DNA from: Acanthosoma haemorrhoidale
Taxonomy: Eukaryota; Arthropoda; Insecta; Hemiptera; Acanthosomatidae
NCBI GenBank assembly: GCA_930367205.1
Contig: OV884012.1
Location: forward strand, 60,223,239 to 60,287,238
Length of the DNA stretch: 64,000 bases
Direction: 5' to 3'
Numbering within the stretch: position 1 is the stretch's first letter; each line of letters begins with the position of its first letter. Both the position numbers and the translations under genes were made by a program. Positions 46,891 through 60,147 of the stretch are shown here, piece after piece. The notes beneath the pieces are model-generated. The model saw nothing but the letters and a program-made list of their open reading frames with translations, searched no databases and was not told the DNA's origin.

Positions 46891-49800
46891 TTGTCGGGGC
46901 ACATGCCTATCAAATATGTAGTTAGATAGTAAGACCGTCATGAAACGAATTTCCATGTCATAGCCTAATCAACCCTCACTTGTCTATGGTATATATAAAA
47001 AAACTGTTGAATTTCCTTTGTGAGTATATCCAACAGAACTAGAAAATTGAAATTAGCACGTTATTCAGATAAATTGGTGACGGGCTATGGTACTTAATTA
47101 CTAATTAATAACTTTTTCAGTTGGTTTTCAACAACCAACATTGCTCTCCCAGACAGGCTACAGCTCAGCATCAAATATCAATATTCCAGCGCCATCCACA
47201 TTTTTCCAAGAGGTGTCATCTCATCCATGTAAAGCCAGCAAGTGTTGAAATTTTTATCAGTTTGAGATGAAACCACTAAAGAGGTAGAAACATAGTTCCT
47301 ATTTGTTTGCCATATCCTAGCCTCAATTGTTTATATATGAAAATAAACTACATGTAGGAAGTTTGGTGTCATATTTCCAGATTTTATGTACATATTTCTT
47401 TTAAATTGTTTAATTATAATATATTGTAATGATATACATACGCGAAGGGAGGGAAGCGAAAACTTTAGCATCTGCATCTGGTTAGTAATTCTGTTTGTCC
47501 CCGGGGATAATTCTTCATAAGGATCAGTCGCGAGTGGCCATTTGGATTTAACGATCTTTAAAACTTCACCAGCCCCTTGTAAAATTTTCTTTATTGTAAA
47601 CTTATTCTAACTTTTGACTTGAATATAATCTCTTTCTTGAAAATCACCTGACAACGCAACGAAATTGAAAATTCACAGTAACATAAAATACAAATCTTCA
47701 TTAATTCTTTATAGTTCCTCATATCACAATACTTATACTTACGTTCAATTATTTTAACCTCATAAATTCGTCATAATTTTTCTTAATTATTAAATAGAGT
47801 TTTAATTACTTTCACAAGTAAAATAGGAGTGAAGAGAACAAAAAACGAACAAACTCTAACTTATTTCTGGGAGGATGTTGAAGACGGAGCTCTCACTTAT
47901 GTGACGGGCTAGGAAGGAGGCCTTCCTTTCTGGGGTGACGAAGACTAAGGGTCTGGGACATTCTGTCTTGAGGGACCCCATCAATGAAGAAATCCCTGTA
48001 ATTTGTAAGCATACATTCTAATAAATAAGAATGTATATATTCTTTGAAAATTTCAATCATTTGAATAATACACATCTTATTGGTATTAAAGAAAATCCTT
48101 CTACTCATCACCACGTTAAGTTACAAGGTTAATATACCCTTTGGATTAGAAGTAATTGTGACAGGATAAAATTGAATCGATATCGGTCAAATTTATTGTA
48201 TAAAACTTTTATGCCAGTGCAGAACGCTCCGACTTTGGAAGAGATGTCAAACCTGGTACTTGGAATAATAAAATGGCATCCTATTAAATAAAATATTTTA
48301 ATTATTCAGATTGAGCGAAGAGGCGTTCTTAGAGTAAGATAGGTAAAAGAAACATATATGTTTTGATAGAATGATACTGTCCCTGCATTTTATATATTTG
48401 GATACATTTTAGATATATTAGCATACTTTAATAGATCAGAATTTCATGTATGAAAAGAATTACATTAGGCATTCATTTAACAAACGTATTAATAAAAATA
48501 GTAGAAAAAATGATCAACAGCCTGGAAAGTATAGAAAAATAATTAGAATCCCTAACACCTGACAATATCAAAATAAAAGACGATATATTGTATGAATGGA
48601 AGTGTACATAGGTATGAATGAATTCTTACATCACAATCAATAATGTTGTACAAGCAACTTCAGCAGATCTTCATTCAGAAAAGAAAAGATAGTGAATACA
48701 CGAATGCTTACAAACCCACCCCCTCCTTACTTCCTAAATAAAGCCAGTCCTAGAGATAACTCAGTACAATTAATCAGCTTCTTTTAACCGTTCTGCTTTA
48801 TAAAAATAATTTTACATGTTTTAATTTGTTTATTCCATCAATAGGGTGAGTATCCCAATTTAATATGGGTTTTGAATTTTTATGGCGTAATAAATAAAAT
48901 GGATGGTCAGCAGGTCAGTACTTTTAAATTTATATATATATATTATCTGTTGATTTTAATGATTGATTTTGTTTCTATCCGCCCGGTCAATGTTTTATTA
49001 TACTCGTTGACTTTTATATGACTTTTCATTTTAGGATCTGATATAAGCTCTACTGCGGAGAGACCGAAGATTTGTTATTTTATTACATCCTTCCATTCAG
49101 GTTACCACATAATCTCTGTTCTTTCCATCCCTTTGAGCATTTCCTAGCATCCCATGCAATAATTGAAATCAATGTCAAATATCACAATGGTTGATAAACC
49201 ACTACAATAGAACACTTCATTAACCTTACTTGTTTACCATCTCCGAGGAGGTTCCTCACTCAGCAATGATACTAACTCAACGGTAAAATAATTGATTTTG
49301 CTCTTCCCCAATAGAGAGAATTCCACCCAATTATTATTGCTCCCCACTGATAGTTCAACAGAAACACCACTAACCCTATCCATTGCTGACACAATAGAAT
49401 AATAGAGCCCCAAAAAAAGATAAATTAAAATACATTTTAATACAAAGCGAAGATTTCAATTGGGCCTATAGCCCTTGCCAGAGTCAAAGGGGGTTGATAT
49501 AGTGGGGCTAGGTTTGGCTTAGCTTTATCTTAATTGCCGGCCATCTCTTTTTAGCTTTGATTTATAACTGACCGCCGCTTTCTACCGACTACCTCTGATT
49601 ACCTCCAACACATATCTCTTTCTGCCATTCATTTCCAATAGCTTTTATTCCATTTTTTTCCTTTTTATTTACTTCATCGTTTTTATTTGTTACTGTCACT
49701 GGTGATGGTTTAATTATAATTCCTCGACAGGGATAGACACATGTTGCCATTTCAACTCTTGCCCATTCAAAGGGAAATATAGCGAATGACTTACTAGCTC

Positions 49801-52800
49801 TCAAAACACAATTTATTTTTAGAAAATTGAGCTTGTTACTCGGTTTCTACAAATCTAACTTCCATTGCCAGCTATTTACTGCATTATGCGTGATAGTTTG
49901 AGGAGTAATTTTGAAATATGAAATTTCACGGTTAGACAATGTAAAATAAATTCACTCAACTCAACATCTGAGGGTCTGGTGTAATTTTCTGTTGGTGGTT
50001 ATCATTGGTCAAGGATATTTAGAGAACAAGAAATAGACAATCTGAAATAAGCACCAATGTCTAACTGCTACTGAGAGAACATATCGTCCCTACCTTGTCA
50101 AACTAGCGATCATGAAAATGCCTATTATTCAATAGAGCGGAAAAAAATTCTTATATAGTGGAAAAAAAATCAACGCATGGCCGAAACTATAAAGTTTTTA
50201 CTTCTCCTGAACATTTTTCAGATTCCTGAAAGACAAATTCGACAGTTTACCTCCATGCAGCAGCAAAGTACGGGAATATGAAAACGTGTTTTTTTTTACA
50301 TTCAATAACATGACAAGGTACGACATATGTTTCTTAGGTGACTTTCTGGCTAGCTCTTAATCGAAACGTTCTACGGAGCAGAGATCCTGAACCATATGCC
50401 AAAAACGAATAATTTTAGCGTCATAAACGGATGACACCGTGCCAGCTGAATACGAAGGGGAAAAAGTTTCAGAAATTATATCCTATGGTTAGCGTCAATA
50501 ATGGTATATGATTGCGTGAGGGGGCAGAACCTTAATTAATGGTTTTACTAAATTGTATTTGTATTGTCATTATTCACAAAGCTAAGTGACCTATCCCTGT
50601 CACTGCAGTTGATTACGTTGGCTATAAATAATACTAATTATCATTACAAAATTCATCGATGAGCGAGTGTCCGAGAGGATATCCATAGATTCCTGAAGCT
50701 CACAGCCTAGGAGGGCAACCATGATATCGGGTTACTTAGATATAATGAGCCCTGGTATCCGGCTATCCGTGCCGTGAGGAAGGAGCCTCTCCTTACGTGC
50801 CAGATAAGATCGTATCCTCTGGCCAGCATTAGTTCTAATTGGTCACCCTGTGTGGTCTCAAGGGCTAATTCATAGGGCTCTTCGCTTTATCCTATTGCAA
50901 GGTCCCGTGTCCGATAAAAATGCCTACATACGAGTCCCTACTGCTCGGTGTCGATTTACAGAACAATCTTGTGTTTGAGGATATTACTTTTTATCCTACT
51001 AATTTGTGACCACATTACCCCTATTCAGAATTCACAGAATCAGATTTTGTGATTTCGTTTTTTTCAAAACCCTTATGTTTTCTGTCCGACTGTCCAGGTT
51101 TTCTCTGAATCCCCTGTTCAGGCCAATTTTCCCTTGGAAAAACATGGAAAATATGGCCATCTCTATAAACTTGATTAATTATCCTAATTTAATTAGTTTT
51201 TCGCTATTAAAATTAAGATATTTCATATAACTATTAAAAGGGTTTCAAATTGAAGATATTGACATCCTGATTAATAATACGTATTTTATATTAATTTCAT
51301 ACAGAAGGATGGTTTGTTGCAAGAAAGTTTTACATGAAGACCCAGAAAAGTTAAAAATAAAAGCAAATTTATGAAAAATAGGAATAGCTAAATTATCAAT
51401 CAATTATTTACAGTTAATAAGCACTTTCCTATTATATTAAGTAGGGATAATATTAAAGACTTCGATGCTCTGATTAAAAATAAATAAAAATTTTAGGGGC
51501 TTTAATAGACTATTATTGAAAAAGTCGTACTGTAATAAAACCCTTATTAATCTTACCGTTAATTTGAATTTTTAACATAAAATGCGTTTATTAGGTGGTT
51601 TGTAGGGAGGAAAACCTTTATAAGTAAATATCGTCATACTGGAGTCTTGCATATGTCCAGCTTGCATTTCAGGCTTCAGTCCCAGTTGTCAGTTTCTCTT
51701 TAGTGGATTTGTAAATTTAAATTTATACGTCATCAGGACATAATGACTGATGAACTGAAAGATGACTGAAAAACAGTCAGATAATCAACAAATGAGAAAA
51801 CAAAATATATATACACTTGCACTTATATTGTATTGTAACCTCAAAACGTTACGATATATTAAATATCGATTTCGATGACACTCTACGAACTATGCAATAC
51901 TACTAAAGTTGACCATCAATTTTCATATTTAACCATCATCAAAAAGCCGAGAAAAATCTAGATAGTTTGGAACATCTATTTTAGAGTAATTTAGCTATGA
52001 TTTGTAATTTAAATATTGAATTGCAAATATAAAATTTTGGAATTACAGATTGAGAAAATGACCTGGTGTTTTTTTCTCTAGGGTGGCAAGGGTTATGTTT
52101 TAGCATTCTTTGGATTTAGGTATAATAATTAGCTACTTTCATAACTTAGTTTTGTTACAAGAATTTGTTTTAGATTAAAAAAAAGTTAATTCCAAAACTA
52201 AAGTAAACAAGCGGATTACCCTATATCTAAAATAAATCTTAAATAATATAGACTCGTTTTTGACATTACGATTTTTTTAAAGTTTTTTTCCCTATTTAAA
52301 TACGAAAAGACATAAGAAACCAGCCGATTAAAATTACGAATTTTTGTTCGATACGTATTCATGTTTAGGGAAGGGTGGGGCACAATGATACTGATCACAC
52401 TGGAGTTCACAAAGGTCTGGTGCAACCACTTCCCTACAAAAAACCCTTTTGACTATTCCAAATGCAACCCACAGTTATGCCTCTCGTTTCAGTGAATCAA
52501 TGGGTGACAGAAGCAAGGTATATGTTTTTGCTGCGCAGACTAAAGACAGAAGTTTCTACCCCTTACTCTTTTCTTCATTAATTCATGTAGTTTATTTTTC
52601 CAAATAATTGTTGTGCAATAAATTCTATAACTATTGCTAACAACGTTGCATGAGTTTCGTTTTTCTACTTGTTTCCAGCCAGGAGAGTGATGAACAACAA
52701 TGGCCGGGTTTGGGATACCTTGAAACACAAGCAAATGGGGCACAATTACACGTTCCCCGTGAAGTAGGGATATAGGTGGATATAACAAAGGCTAAAAACC

Positions 52801-53469
52801 CTTGATGTAGATAGGTCGGAGCCAAGCAGAAGAAGAACTAGACGAGGAAGGGTAAAATAAACTCGAAGGAAGTCTTTCACAGTCTCCTAGAGAAACTTCC
52901 CCCAAATATCCTGAATAATGTTGAACATCGTAATTGAGAAGGACTGACGTGAGCAGTTCATTGAAGCGGATAGAAGAATCGTTTTTCCTAAAGTACAGAA
53001 ACAATTTCCGTATTCCAAGACGAATACTTTGAGTACCAAAACTATTTACATTCCCCGTAGCTAGAGACATTAGTGATCAGAATCCATGTTATTTCAAGTG
53101 TTGTTTTAGATTATTAGGTGTTCAATGTGTAAAGACAGTTAAAGTTAACTTAGGTTAAATATATGAATGCCTAGCGTGCCAAACCTTGTATGTAAACTTA
53201 CCATATTTGAGGTTAATTGCCATGCCCTCTTATTCCCCTGTGAGGTCTATTTAAGCTACAACATTTTCTTTATGAATACCTATACTATTGAACGGTTTCC
53301 ATTCTTGTTTTTTAGTTGAACGAATTAACTCAACCGCTAGTAAAAGTATAATTTTCTCTTTTACGTGCCAACCTGTAATTTTAGTTTAAGCCAGAATCCA
53401 TTTATTTTTAAACCAAGTCCAACTATTGAATTCTCCATTGACCTTTTTTTTTTTTCTTTTTTTTTATTA
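46891..53469. other. 6.6 kb without a recognised gene
   Basis: Mostly AT-rich. Slightly more complex parts lie at 47440-47590, 49480-49800 and 50640-50960 (the last GC-richer, no frame). A 92-codon minus-strand frame at 52792-53070 starts at a good ATG, is Ser-rich near its end and has no domain I know; adjacent frames at 52540-52825 are similar in quality. At 48843 TTCCATCAATAG|G|GTGAGT places an acceptor one base from a donor, a weak recursive-splice look-alike. No repeat family seen elsewhere in the window occurs here. Confidence 0.4.
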
Positions 53470-53836
53470 TTGTCTAAAGTCATAATGCTAGGAATATTGT
53501 AATCCTAATATTACATATAATGCTAAATGCCCCTGCTAGTGTATACCTGCCTCGTGACTTCATGGAAGTCACTGGTGTTTCTTATTATTTTTTAAGTAAG
53601 CGACCGCATCCCAATTCCCAATTCCCGGAACTACCCTTCTCTTATACATATGTGTCTCAGCTTTAGTCCCAGTCCCCACTTGTTCACAAAGCACTCGTTC
53701 CCCAACACCCGGCCCAGTATGTAGTAACATAATTCTTAATATTTGTATATACCAGTGTTTTGCTTGTACTTCATAATAAAGCTTTTCTTTCTTTTCTTTT
53801 AAATACTCTCCTCTACAAAGATTTATTTAACTTAAG
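53470..53836 (+). repeat. dispersed repeat family B, most complete copy
   Basis: Begins after a T-rich run (53438-53463) with CATAATGCTAGGAATATTG and TAGCATTATATGTA-like sequence near 53510, then TAAGTAAGCGACCGCATCCC, CTTATACATATGTGTCTCAG, CAGTATGTAGTAACATAATT, CTTCATAATAAAGCTTTTC and CTCCTCTACAAAGATTTATT. It is uninterrupted and so defines the insertion point of the nested LINE tail in copy 1. No coding potential. The nature of the parent is unknown. Confidence 0.75.
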
Positions 53837-54623
53837 ATCAAAGAAAGCCACTGAAATCGAAAACATGCCTTAAAACTACATAGTATTAAGTTTTATTTTT
53901 GGTACCATGGAAAGCGCGATGATACGAGACTTTTTCTAATCTTATATAAAAATTTCTGAAAACTGCAAATCATGAAACTTCTTAAACGATTGGAGTTTGA
54001 AATTTGCGAATCATTGTTGCAGTGTATGTATATCAGTATTGCTCGTTTTAAACTAGTGATGTAATATTTTCAGTTCGTTAAGTGATTTTGTTTTATGACC
54101 GTGGATAGTTGTAGAGTTTGGCAGAAAATAATTCCGATTGTACAGTATATGTACAATCATAATTCAATACAATAAAAATAACTAAAATTCCAGATCTTTT
54201 TTTTGACCAATATCCAGTTTTTTCAGTCACTCGTTCCACTGTGTGCAGCTATTGAGATCAAATGAGTACAGAGCATTAAGCAGAAGGACAGTGGTGCAAC
54301 TTACTCTGCCTAATATTTCATATTGAACTTGAATAGAAAGCTGCAAAGTCTTTGTATTTAATCAGCTAAGGGAGAACAAACAAACGTAATTCTTTGAGCA
54401 AATAATTTGGCTTTGTTCCCTAATTGTTAGGGAAAAGTTTTGGGTTTCCGTCCTTTCATGAAAACTGAGAAAAACTAAATTCTCAGAACTATCAGATTGG
54501 ACTGAATTCAAAGAAGAGATATAAATGGATGTTTGGTCGTTAAAACTTATCACGTGGTAACTAGAACTGGCAAACCTTTGTTTAATATGAAACATTTTAA
54601 ATAAAAATCAACCGACTTATCAG
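53837..54623. other. no gene seen
   Basis: AT-rich; a 77-codon minus-strand frame at 54362-54595 has no recognisable feature. Confidence 0.4.
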
Positions 54624-54880
54624 CCCACCTTAATAACTAAAACAAAATAATATATATACCATTCTATTTTGTATACGTTTTCATTTCAAATACCATATTT
54701 AAAAGGTAGCTGGTATATAAATAAAGTAAATTAGTTTTAGCATATCTTGCTTATGGCCAGGCATGACCACCTTGGTAAGACATTAAACTTTTTACGGCAG
54801 TGGAGCTGTAGATCCTAGGGATGGTTAAAAGGGTGTAAAAACCAGCACCTGGGGGTTGGCTAGGGAAGTAAAAAAAAAAT
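54624..54880 (-). repeat. repeat family F, copy 1
   Basis: 54624-54797 is about 97 percent identical by eye to 58761-59000 apart from a ~65-base internal gap (CCCACCTTAATA, CATTTCAAATACCATATTTA, GTAAATTAGTTTTAGCATAT, TGGCCAGGCATGACCACC, GACATTAAACTTTTTACGG). Beyond 54797 this copy continues with CAGTGGAGCTGTAGATCC and GCACCTGGGGGTTGGC up to an A run at 54870. Read on the minus strand, copy 2 is a 5'-truncated version of this one, which suggests a retroelement with its 3' end at CCCACC. Confidence 0.7.
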
Positions 54881-56732
54881 AATTTACAAGTCAGGAACTG
54901 TGAAATTCTGAAGGGGCTCCCTAAGGAGCAGGTAGTTTAGGAGCAGCCTTAATTGCTATTTACGACCTGTTGTTAGCTCCTACCTTTTCTACGGCAGCTT
55001 GGCCACTTTCCTCTTCTCTTAGCTCTGCTTAATGTAGTTCTGGAGGGGAGAAAAGGACAAAAGGAAACCTTTGCGCTCTTTAAATGTTGTTAGTTTTCTG
55101 CCTGATCATGCGCGGTATCAACCGTTGACGAACAGTTATCTGCAGTAAACAGCCTTTCTCATGAGTGAACCATGACAAACAATTATGAATTTATGGAAAT
55201 TATTCATTAGTTATTTTGTTACTTAATTATTTATTTAATTCTATATTACTTAGGACATTTTTGTCCAGTAATGAGCCAGTTTGTTATTTTGAAATATATT
55301 CATATAATTCCTCGCTTAACTTTAATTGATATAGTATATGCTCAAACCTATCACCCTAACGTTCCTGAGCACCATGGTCAATTATTCCAAACAATAGTTT
55401 TCTGTTTACCATTAGCCACCTGCTGTTTTAACTAACACACTACCCCTTCTTAATGATTTTGAGGGTAGAAATTAACAGATTCATATTGTTTCACACCATT
55501 CACTAGAGATCTTTATCAAGGTGATGTATGCCCGCATCCTATGGCGATGATAAAAACAAATTCTTCTGATTCATGAGAATATATTGTCAAACAAAAATCA
55601 TCGTGTTAAATTAATGTATTGTTATGCGTTTTGATGTTTTATACTCATGTATTTGATAATGCAATCCAGAATTACTAAGAAGTTTCAATTCTCAAATGCA
55701 ATCATTCAGGGATTTTGTTTGTTTTCTCTTAGATTAGAAAACCTTATGTACGTTTGTGATTACATGTTTCTTATCTTCCTTTACAAAAATATTTTTTAAT
55801 AAATGAGGTATTTCCACAACTCTACCTTGTCATCCTTCAGGCAGCAAAAGCACATACCTTAGATAAGCACATTTTACCTAACACCGAATCGATAGTAAAA
55901 CATTCTTAAATTTGACAGCTAGTAGTTGAAATAATTTAACTTATACTAAAAACAAAAATTAGTCAAGTAAAAGTTATAGACGTGATTACGTACCAAATTC
56001 TTTAATGTGATCGTAGTAATAATTTTGTTGCCCGAAAAGTTCTCAAAAGCGCACGTTCGAAAGAATAATTTTGGGCAGGCTGGAAAATAATATTTCTACA
56101 GAAACCAATAAAAGTCGCAACTTCGAATTAGTAAAAAAATATGCAGGAACCCTACGTTTTACCCCTTAGTTTATCTGCCTGTTTGTCATCTGATAATAAT
56201 AATATATTTACTATCTTGGTCCTATGTTCCTCAAGAATAAACATTCATTTAACATAACGTGGGATCATTGGGTTGTATAAGTATTTATTGTCTCAGTCCA
56301 CGCTAAAATATACAGTGCCGAGAGACATGAAATGTAAAAAATAAACACATATTTATATTAAATAAGAAATGATAGAATAAAAAAATCTACATACACAAAT
56401 AAAACACACATATTCTTTAAGAATAAAAAAAAAACTGAAATAAATATGAATGAAAGTAATATGAAGAAAATAAAACATGAACTTGCTAGAAAAAAAATAA
56501 TATCGACAGCTTTTTCACACACTTACAAAGTCAAGTTATTGCCTGTAGACATGTAGAGGTAATGCCTATAGACAATAGACATGAACTCGTAGACAGCCAA
56601 TGTACACACTTGAATGCCTTGTTCCTCGTTATCGCACTAGTAAAGTGATAATCATGGACATTTAAAAGAGATGAGGCGTTGGTGAAAAAGTGAACTTCTT
56701 GTAGAGGGGCCTCGTTTAAGGTGCAACTTTAG
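54881..56732. other. no assigned gene
   Basis: 54890-55130 is of moderate GC and could be more of family F. The rest is AT-rich with A runs near 56420-56500. Nothing coding is recognised until the transposase fragment at 56733. Confidence 0.4.
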
Positions 56733-57021
56733 ACTTTGCAATTAGAAGACAGCATAGGTTTCCGAAACTTCACCCGTTTGTCCCCAAGTGACTTTGAAGA
56801 ATTGCTTCAGCTTTTAGGCAGAAAAAAAACAACAAGAAAATAGATTTATAGAAACCATTCCTCAATCTTGGAGATTGATGTCACTGCGTTATCTGTCAAG
56901 TGGAGAATCATTCGCCAGCCTAATGTACACCTTTAGGATATCGAAGCAAGCTGTATCACAGATTGCCTGTGAAGTGTGTGAAGCCATTACACAATCTCTG
57001 AAGGGATTCGTGAAGGCATAA
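56733..57021 (+). pseudogene. PIF/Harbinger (HARBI1-like) transposase fragment
   Basis: Two frames cover the N-terminal half of a Harbinger nuclease. 56733-56843 reads GFRNFTRLSPSDFEELLQLL, the usual F.NFTRL.P.DFE.LL block that precedes the catalytic domain. After a +1 shift, 56848-57021 reads LRYLSSGESFASLMYTFRIS, then KQAVSQIACEVCEAITQSLK and GFVK, a close match to the family's L.YL..G.S..SL...F.IS...VS.I..EVC.AI...L. helix region; it ends at a TAA. The downstream DDE catalytic part is absent. No 3-bp TSD or terminal inverted repeat was identified. Too short and broken to function; a domesticated exon is unlikely given the frameshift. Confidence 0.85.
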
Positions 57022-57224
57022 ATAACCATAAACTAATCACAGATAAACAAACATCTATATTTAAGAATTAAGAAATAAATGGATTATGAAAAATATAAAA
57101 AAGAAAACTGACTTTAACCAAAAATATTCAAATAATGACGCTACGAAAAAGCCTTACACACTCTTAAGATAATTACAAGCCAGTCCGAGTATTTAATTAG
57201 GTACAAACATGAAGACACAGTGTT

Positions 57225-57256
57225 TTCATGATTTTCTTCAACTGCAGGTGAGTAAG
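57225..57256 (+). promoter_or_regulatory. candidate recursive (ratchet) splice site
   Basis: TTTTCATGATTTTCTTCAAC leads into TGCAG|GTGAGTAAG, with the acceptor AG ending at 57247 and a consensus donor starting at 57248. An acceptor and donor fused with no exon between them is the defining form of recursive splice sites, which in Drosophila occur in very long introns. The pyrimidine tract is good and the donor near perfect. The call assumes transcription on the plus strand. Confidence 0.4.
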
Positions 57257-58750
57257 CATAACTGCAAGAACGTTTTGAATGGTTGGACTTGATAGCCGTG
57301 GTGGAAGAGGACGTAGCTTTAGGCAGTACGCTTGGCAAGCATACTTTCCCATTTCCAAACGAATTCAGTACAATCTCGGTAATTCGTATCTTGTTAATTT
57401 GTAAATCATGTAATAAGCTGCTGGTCCCTTGGAAAAATCTATGTTATTCGTAAAAATAAAATGCATTTCGGTTTCACCATTCGGAGTTCGAAGCGTACCC
57501 GTCAGTATCTGTCTATTTGTATGTTTCTTCTAAGGAGGGGAAAGCTTACATCGATAGTTAGCGTCATTTTATGGTCAGAAATGTTATAAATAACAAAGCT
57601 TGCCGACAATCCCTCCGACAGAAAAAAATAACTGATTTCTTTTCTAACTACTTGACGTATATTTTTTATCAAGAATGACTAAGCAAAAAGATAATTTTTA
57701 TGTTTCTTGTATTTTTAATTGCACATGATTGTAATTTTATTAAAAACTGATAATACCGTTAATTTGAATTTTTCATTATCTTAAACCCTAAAAAATTCGT
57801 GATCCCACTATTTCGAAAATCTTTTCTTTTTTTCCTGCATATCCCATTGTGATTATAAATTATGGAATTCCGTATAGCTTCTACATAAATGAACATGTTT
57901 GCATTAAGTGATTATATGTCCTGGAGCTTGGCTATCTTTTATACAATTTTAATAATTTTACATTGCAATTTGTGATATTACAAAAGTACAATGCACAATA
58001 TACATTCATTGCCTAAATATACTGAACCTTATGAATCATAGACTTAAAACTGACATAACATCTAAATATTAACATTTTCCCCGTCAGTCTGTTCCTACCG
58101 ATGTGGGAAGGTTGGTGGGGTTATAGCGTTAAAATCTGGTCAAAAATCCTGATAATTCGTAATAAACCCTTGGTCCCTTGGCATTACAAATTATTGAGAT
58201 TGTACTCTTTAACGCTTTGTATGTTGTGTTTTGTAGCAAGAGATTTTTTGGTCGGTTGCAATTCCTCAGTTTTTTTGCAATAAGTTAGCCAAACAATGTG
58301 TATTCACCTCTGGATGAAATCTAAAACACACACACACTTCTAGTTACTTTAAGTATCCTGCGTAACCTAAAGAGACCTTATGGAGATTCCATTTGTTGGA
58401 TAATTAAAAAATACAAGTACATTCTTATTAATTAGGGTATCAAAATGAAAACCGTAACGTTTTGAAGAATTATTAGACTATGATTTCAATAAGCTACTAA
58501 AACTATCATTACAATCGTGTTCGCAACTTTTCCTTAGCAGCAACGAAATCATTATTTGCCAGATACATTACATTCAACTATATATTCACTTATATATTTA
58601 AATAAAACTTGGAATTACCGTGTACCAGCTATCAAGATTTTGGTATTGAAGCCTAGAGTAATATATAATGATTTCTAAACGTAAAAGTGTTTTAAAAAAT
58701 TGTAATTATTCCATTCCTTGGAATTGCTTGGCAGTGGTTATTCAGTTCCG
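57257..58750. other. no assigned gene
   Basis: AT-rich. A 65-codon minus-strand frame at 57141-57338 spans the splice-like site and has no domain. An (AC) cluster lies at 58326-58336. Confidence 0.4.
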
Positions 58751-59010
58751 ACCTTATAATCCCACCTTAATATCTAAAACAAAATAATATATATATATAT
58801 ATATACCATTTTGTTTAAATGTTGTATTTTATTTTGTTATAAATACTCAGGACAACATAAATATATTCTATTTTATACGTTTTCATTTCAAATACCATAT
58901 TTAAAAGGTAGCTCGTATATAAATAAAGTAAATTAGTTTTAGCATATCTTGCTTATGGCCAGGCATGACCACCTTGGTAAGACATTAAACTTTTTACGGT
59001 ACCTTATAAT
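58751..59010 (-). mobile_element. repeat family F, copy 2, with perfect 10-bp TSD
   Basis: The insert is 58761-59000. ACCTTATAAT occurs exactly at 58751-58760 and 59001-59010. The content matches 54624-54797 plus a ~65-base stretch (TTGTATTTTATTTTGTTATA and so on) that copy 1 lacks, and it includes an (AT)n run at 58786-58803. It has no coding capacity. TSD length fits target-primed retrotransposition. Confidence 0.75.
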
Positions 59011-60147
59011 TAAGACTTTATAATATTTTTTTCAAAAAATTACATTTTTGTGCTACTATTGTTTTAATTACTTTTATTTTTTTTATTTTAATTTAATTGC
59101 ACGTTTTACTTTTTTTTTCGTATTGATATAAACTCTTGAATATTTTTTAGTATATATAGAGGTATATGTTTTAGCTTTATATTCTTTTTTTTCTACCCAT
59201 ATTTAATGTGATATCGTTTTTTGTTGGTATATTAAAATAAACAGGAAACTATGACCATTCTATTTAGACTCTATTTGAAAATGACATAATTGACAGTAGC
59301 CATTTGGGACAAGTCAGTAAATGCTTGGGTAGGCAGTAGACTTTGTTATTCCTGGTGTTCCTTTGTCACCTAATGTGGAAGGGGCCCCCATTAAAAGACG
59401 CTTACTAACTTCGAACAAATGGCTCTGTATGTAGAAAAGTTTATCCTTGCCTAGGGAAAGTTTCAATATGGAAGTTTTCCTGACCCATATTTTCTCTACC
59501 GTACGACCTTCCGGGCCGGAAATTTTCACTTTTCCTTCGTGCACGCTCAGCAACGTCCGGCGAAACTATTTGGCATTGGACTTTTTCCGCTATCGGAAAA
59601 AATAACTTGTGAGTGAAAAGTTTTATATTTTATAGAGAAAAAAATTAACTATCAAAGATTATTTAGATTTTAGTGTTCTCCCAATTATTTTTTATTACAA
59701 AGAAACAATATTATTTTAACTAATTTACAAATTTTCCAGGTTTTCAAGTATTGAATGATTCATTATTTTTTCCTTGCAGATTTATATTTACTATGTATAA
59801 ATAATAGCTGTTGCTAAATTAGTATCAATTTTTATTTTCATAGTTTCTTCTTTCACTAAAAATGTTTAGTACCATTTTAAATCAACTCTTAAATTTATGT
59901 AATAATATTTCTAAACATATGCAAAATAATAATGTAAATTGACAATGATGTTATTTTATTTCTACAGGGTAGTTTATGCTGATTTCATAAATATTTCTAT
60001 AAGGAAAAAATGATAACAGATATGAGTAAATACATTTTTCGCTTATACAAAGTAGTTTGTTTTTGTCCATACATTCAGTTTTTTTTATATGGTATCCAAA
60101 AAGGAGACAATCAACCTTTATTAAAGTAGAATCCCATTTATTTATTA
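59011..60147. other. AT-rich flank with one odd open frame
   Basis: Apart from the frame at 59314-59553, the sequence is T- and A-rich with no match to known families. Confidence 0.4.
59314..59553 (-). CDS. hypothetical 79-codon open frame, unrecognised
   Basis: The frame sits in an island that is more GC-rich and complex than its AT-rich surroundings. It reads MLSVHEGKVKISGPEGRTVE, KIWVRKTSILKLSLGKDKLF, YIQSHLFEV and a Gly/Pro/Thr-rich end. Lys and Glu content is protein-like. I recognise no domain, see no splice signals that clearly bound it and no TATA box close to its start. It could be a small gene, an exon of a longer minus-strand gene or element-derived. The other strand is not open over this interval, which slightly favours coding. 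Confidence 0.2.
   Translation of the reverse strand: MLSVHEGKVKISGPEGRTVEKIWVRKTSILKLSLGKDKLFYIQSHLFEVSKRLLMGAPSTLGDKGTPGITKSTAYPSIY

Noticed and set aside
57720..57760. GATTGTAATTTTATTAAAAAC as a family J tail
   Set aside because: Only about 15 bases match, with no upstream landmarks.
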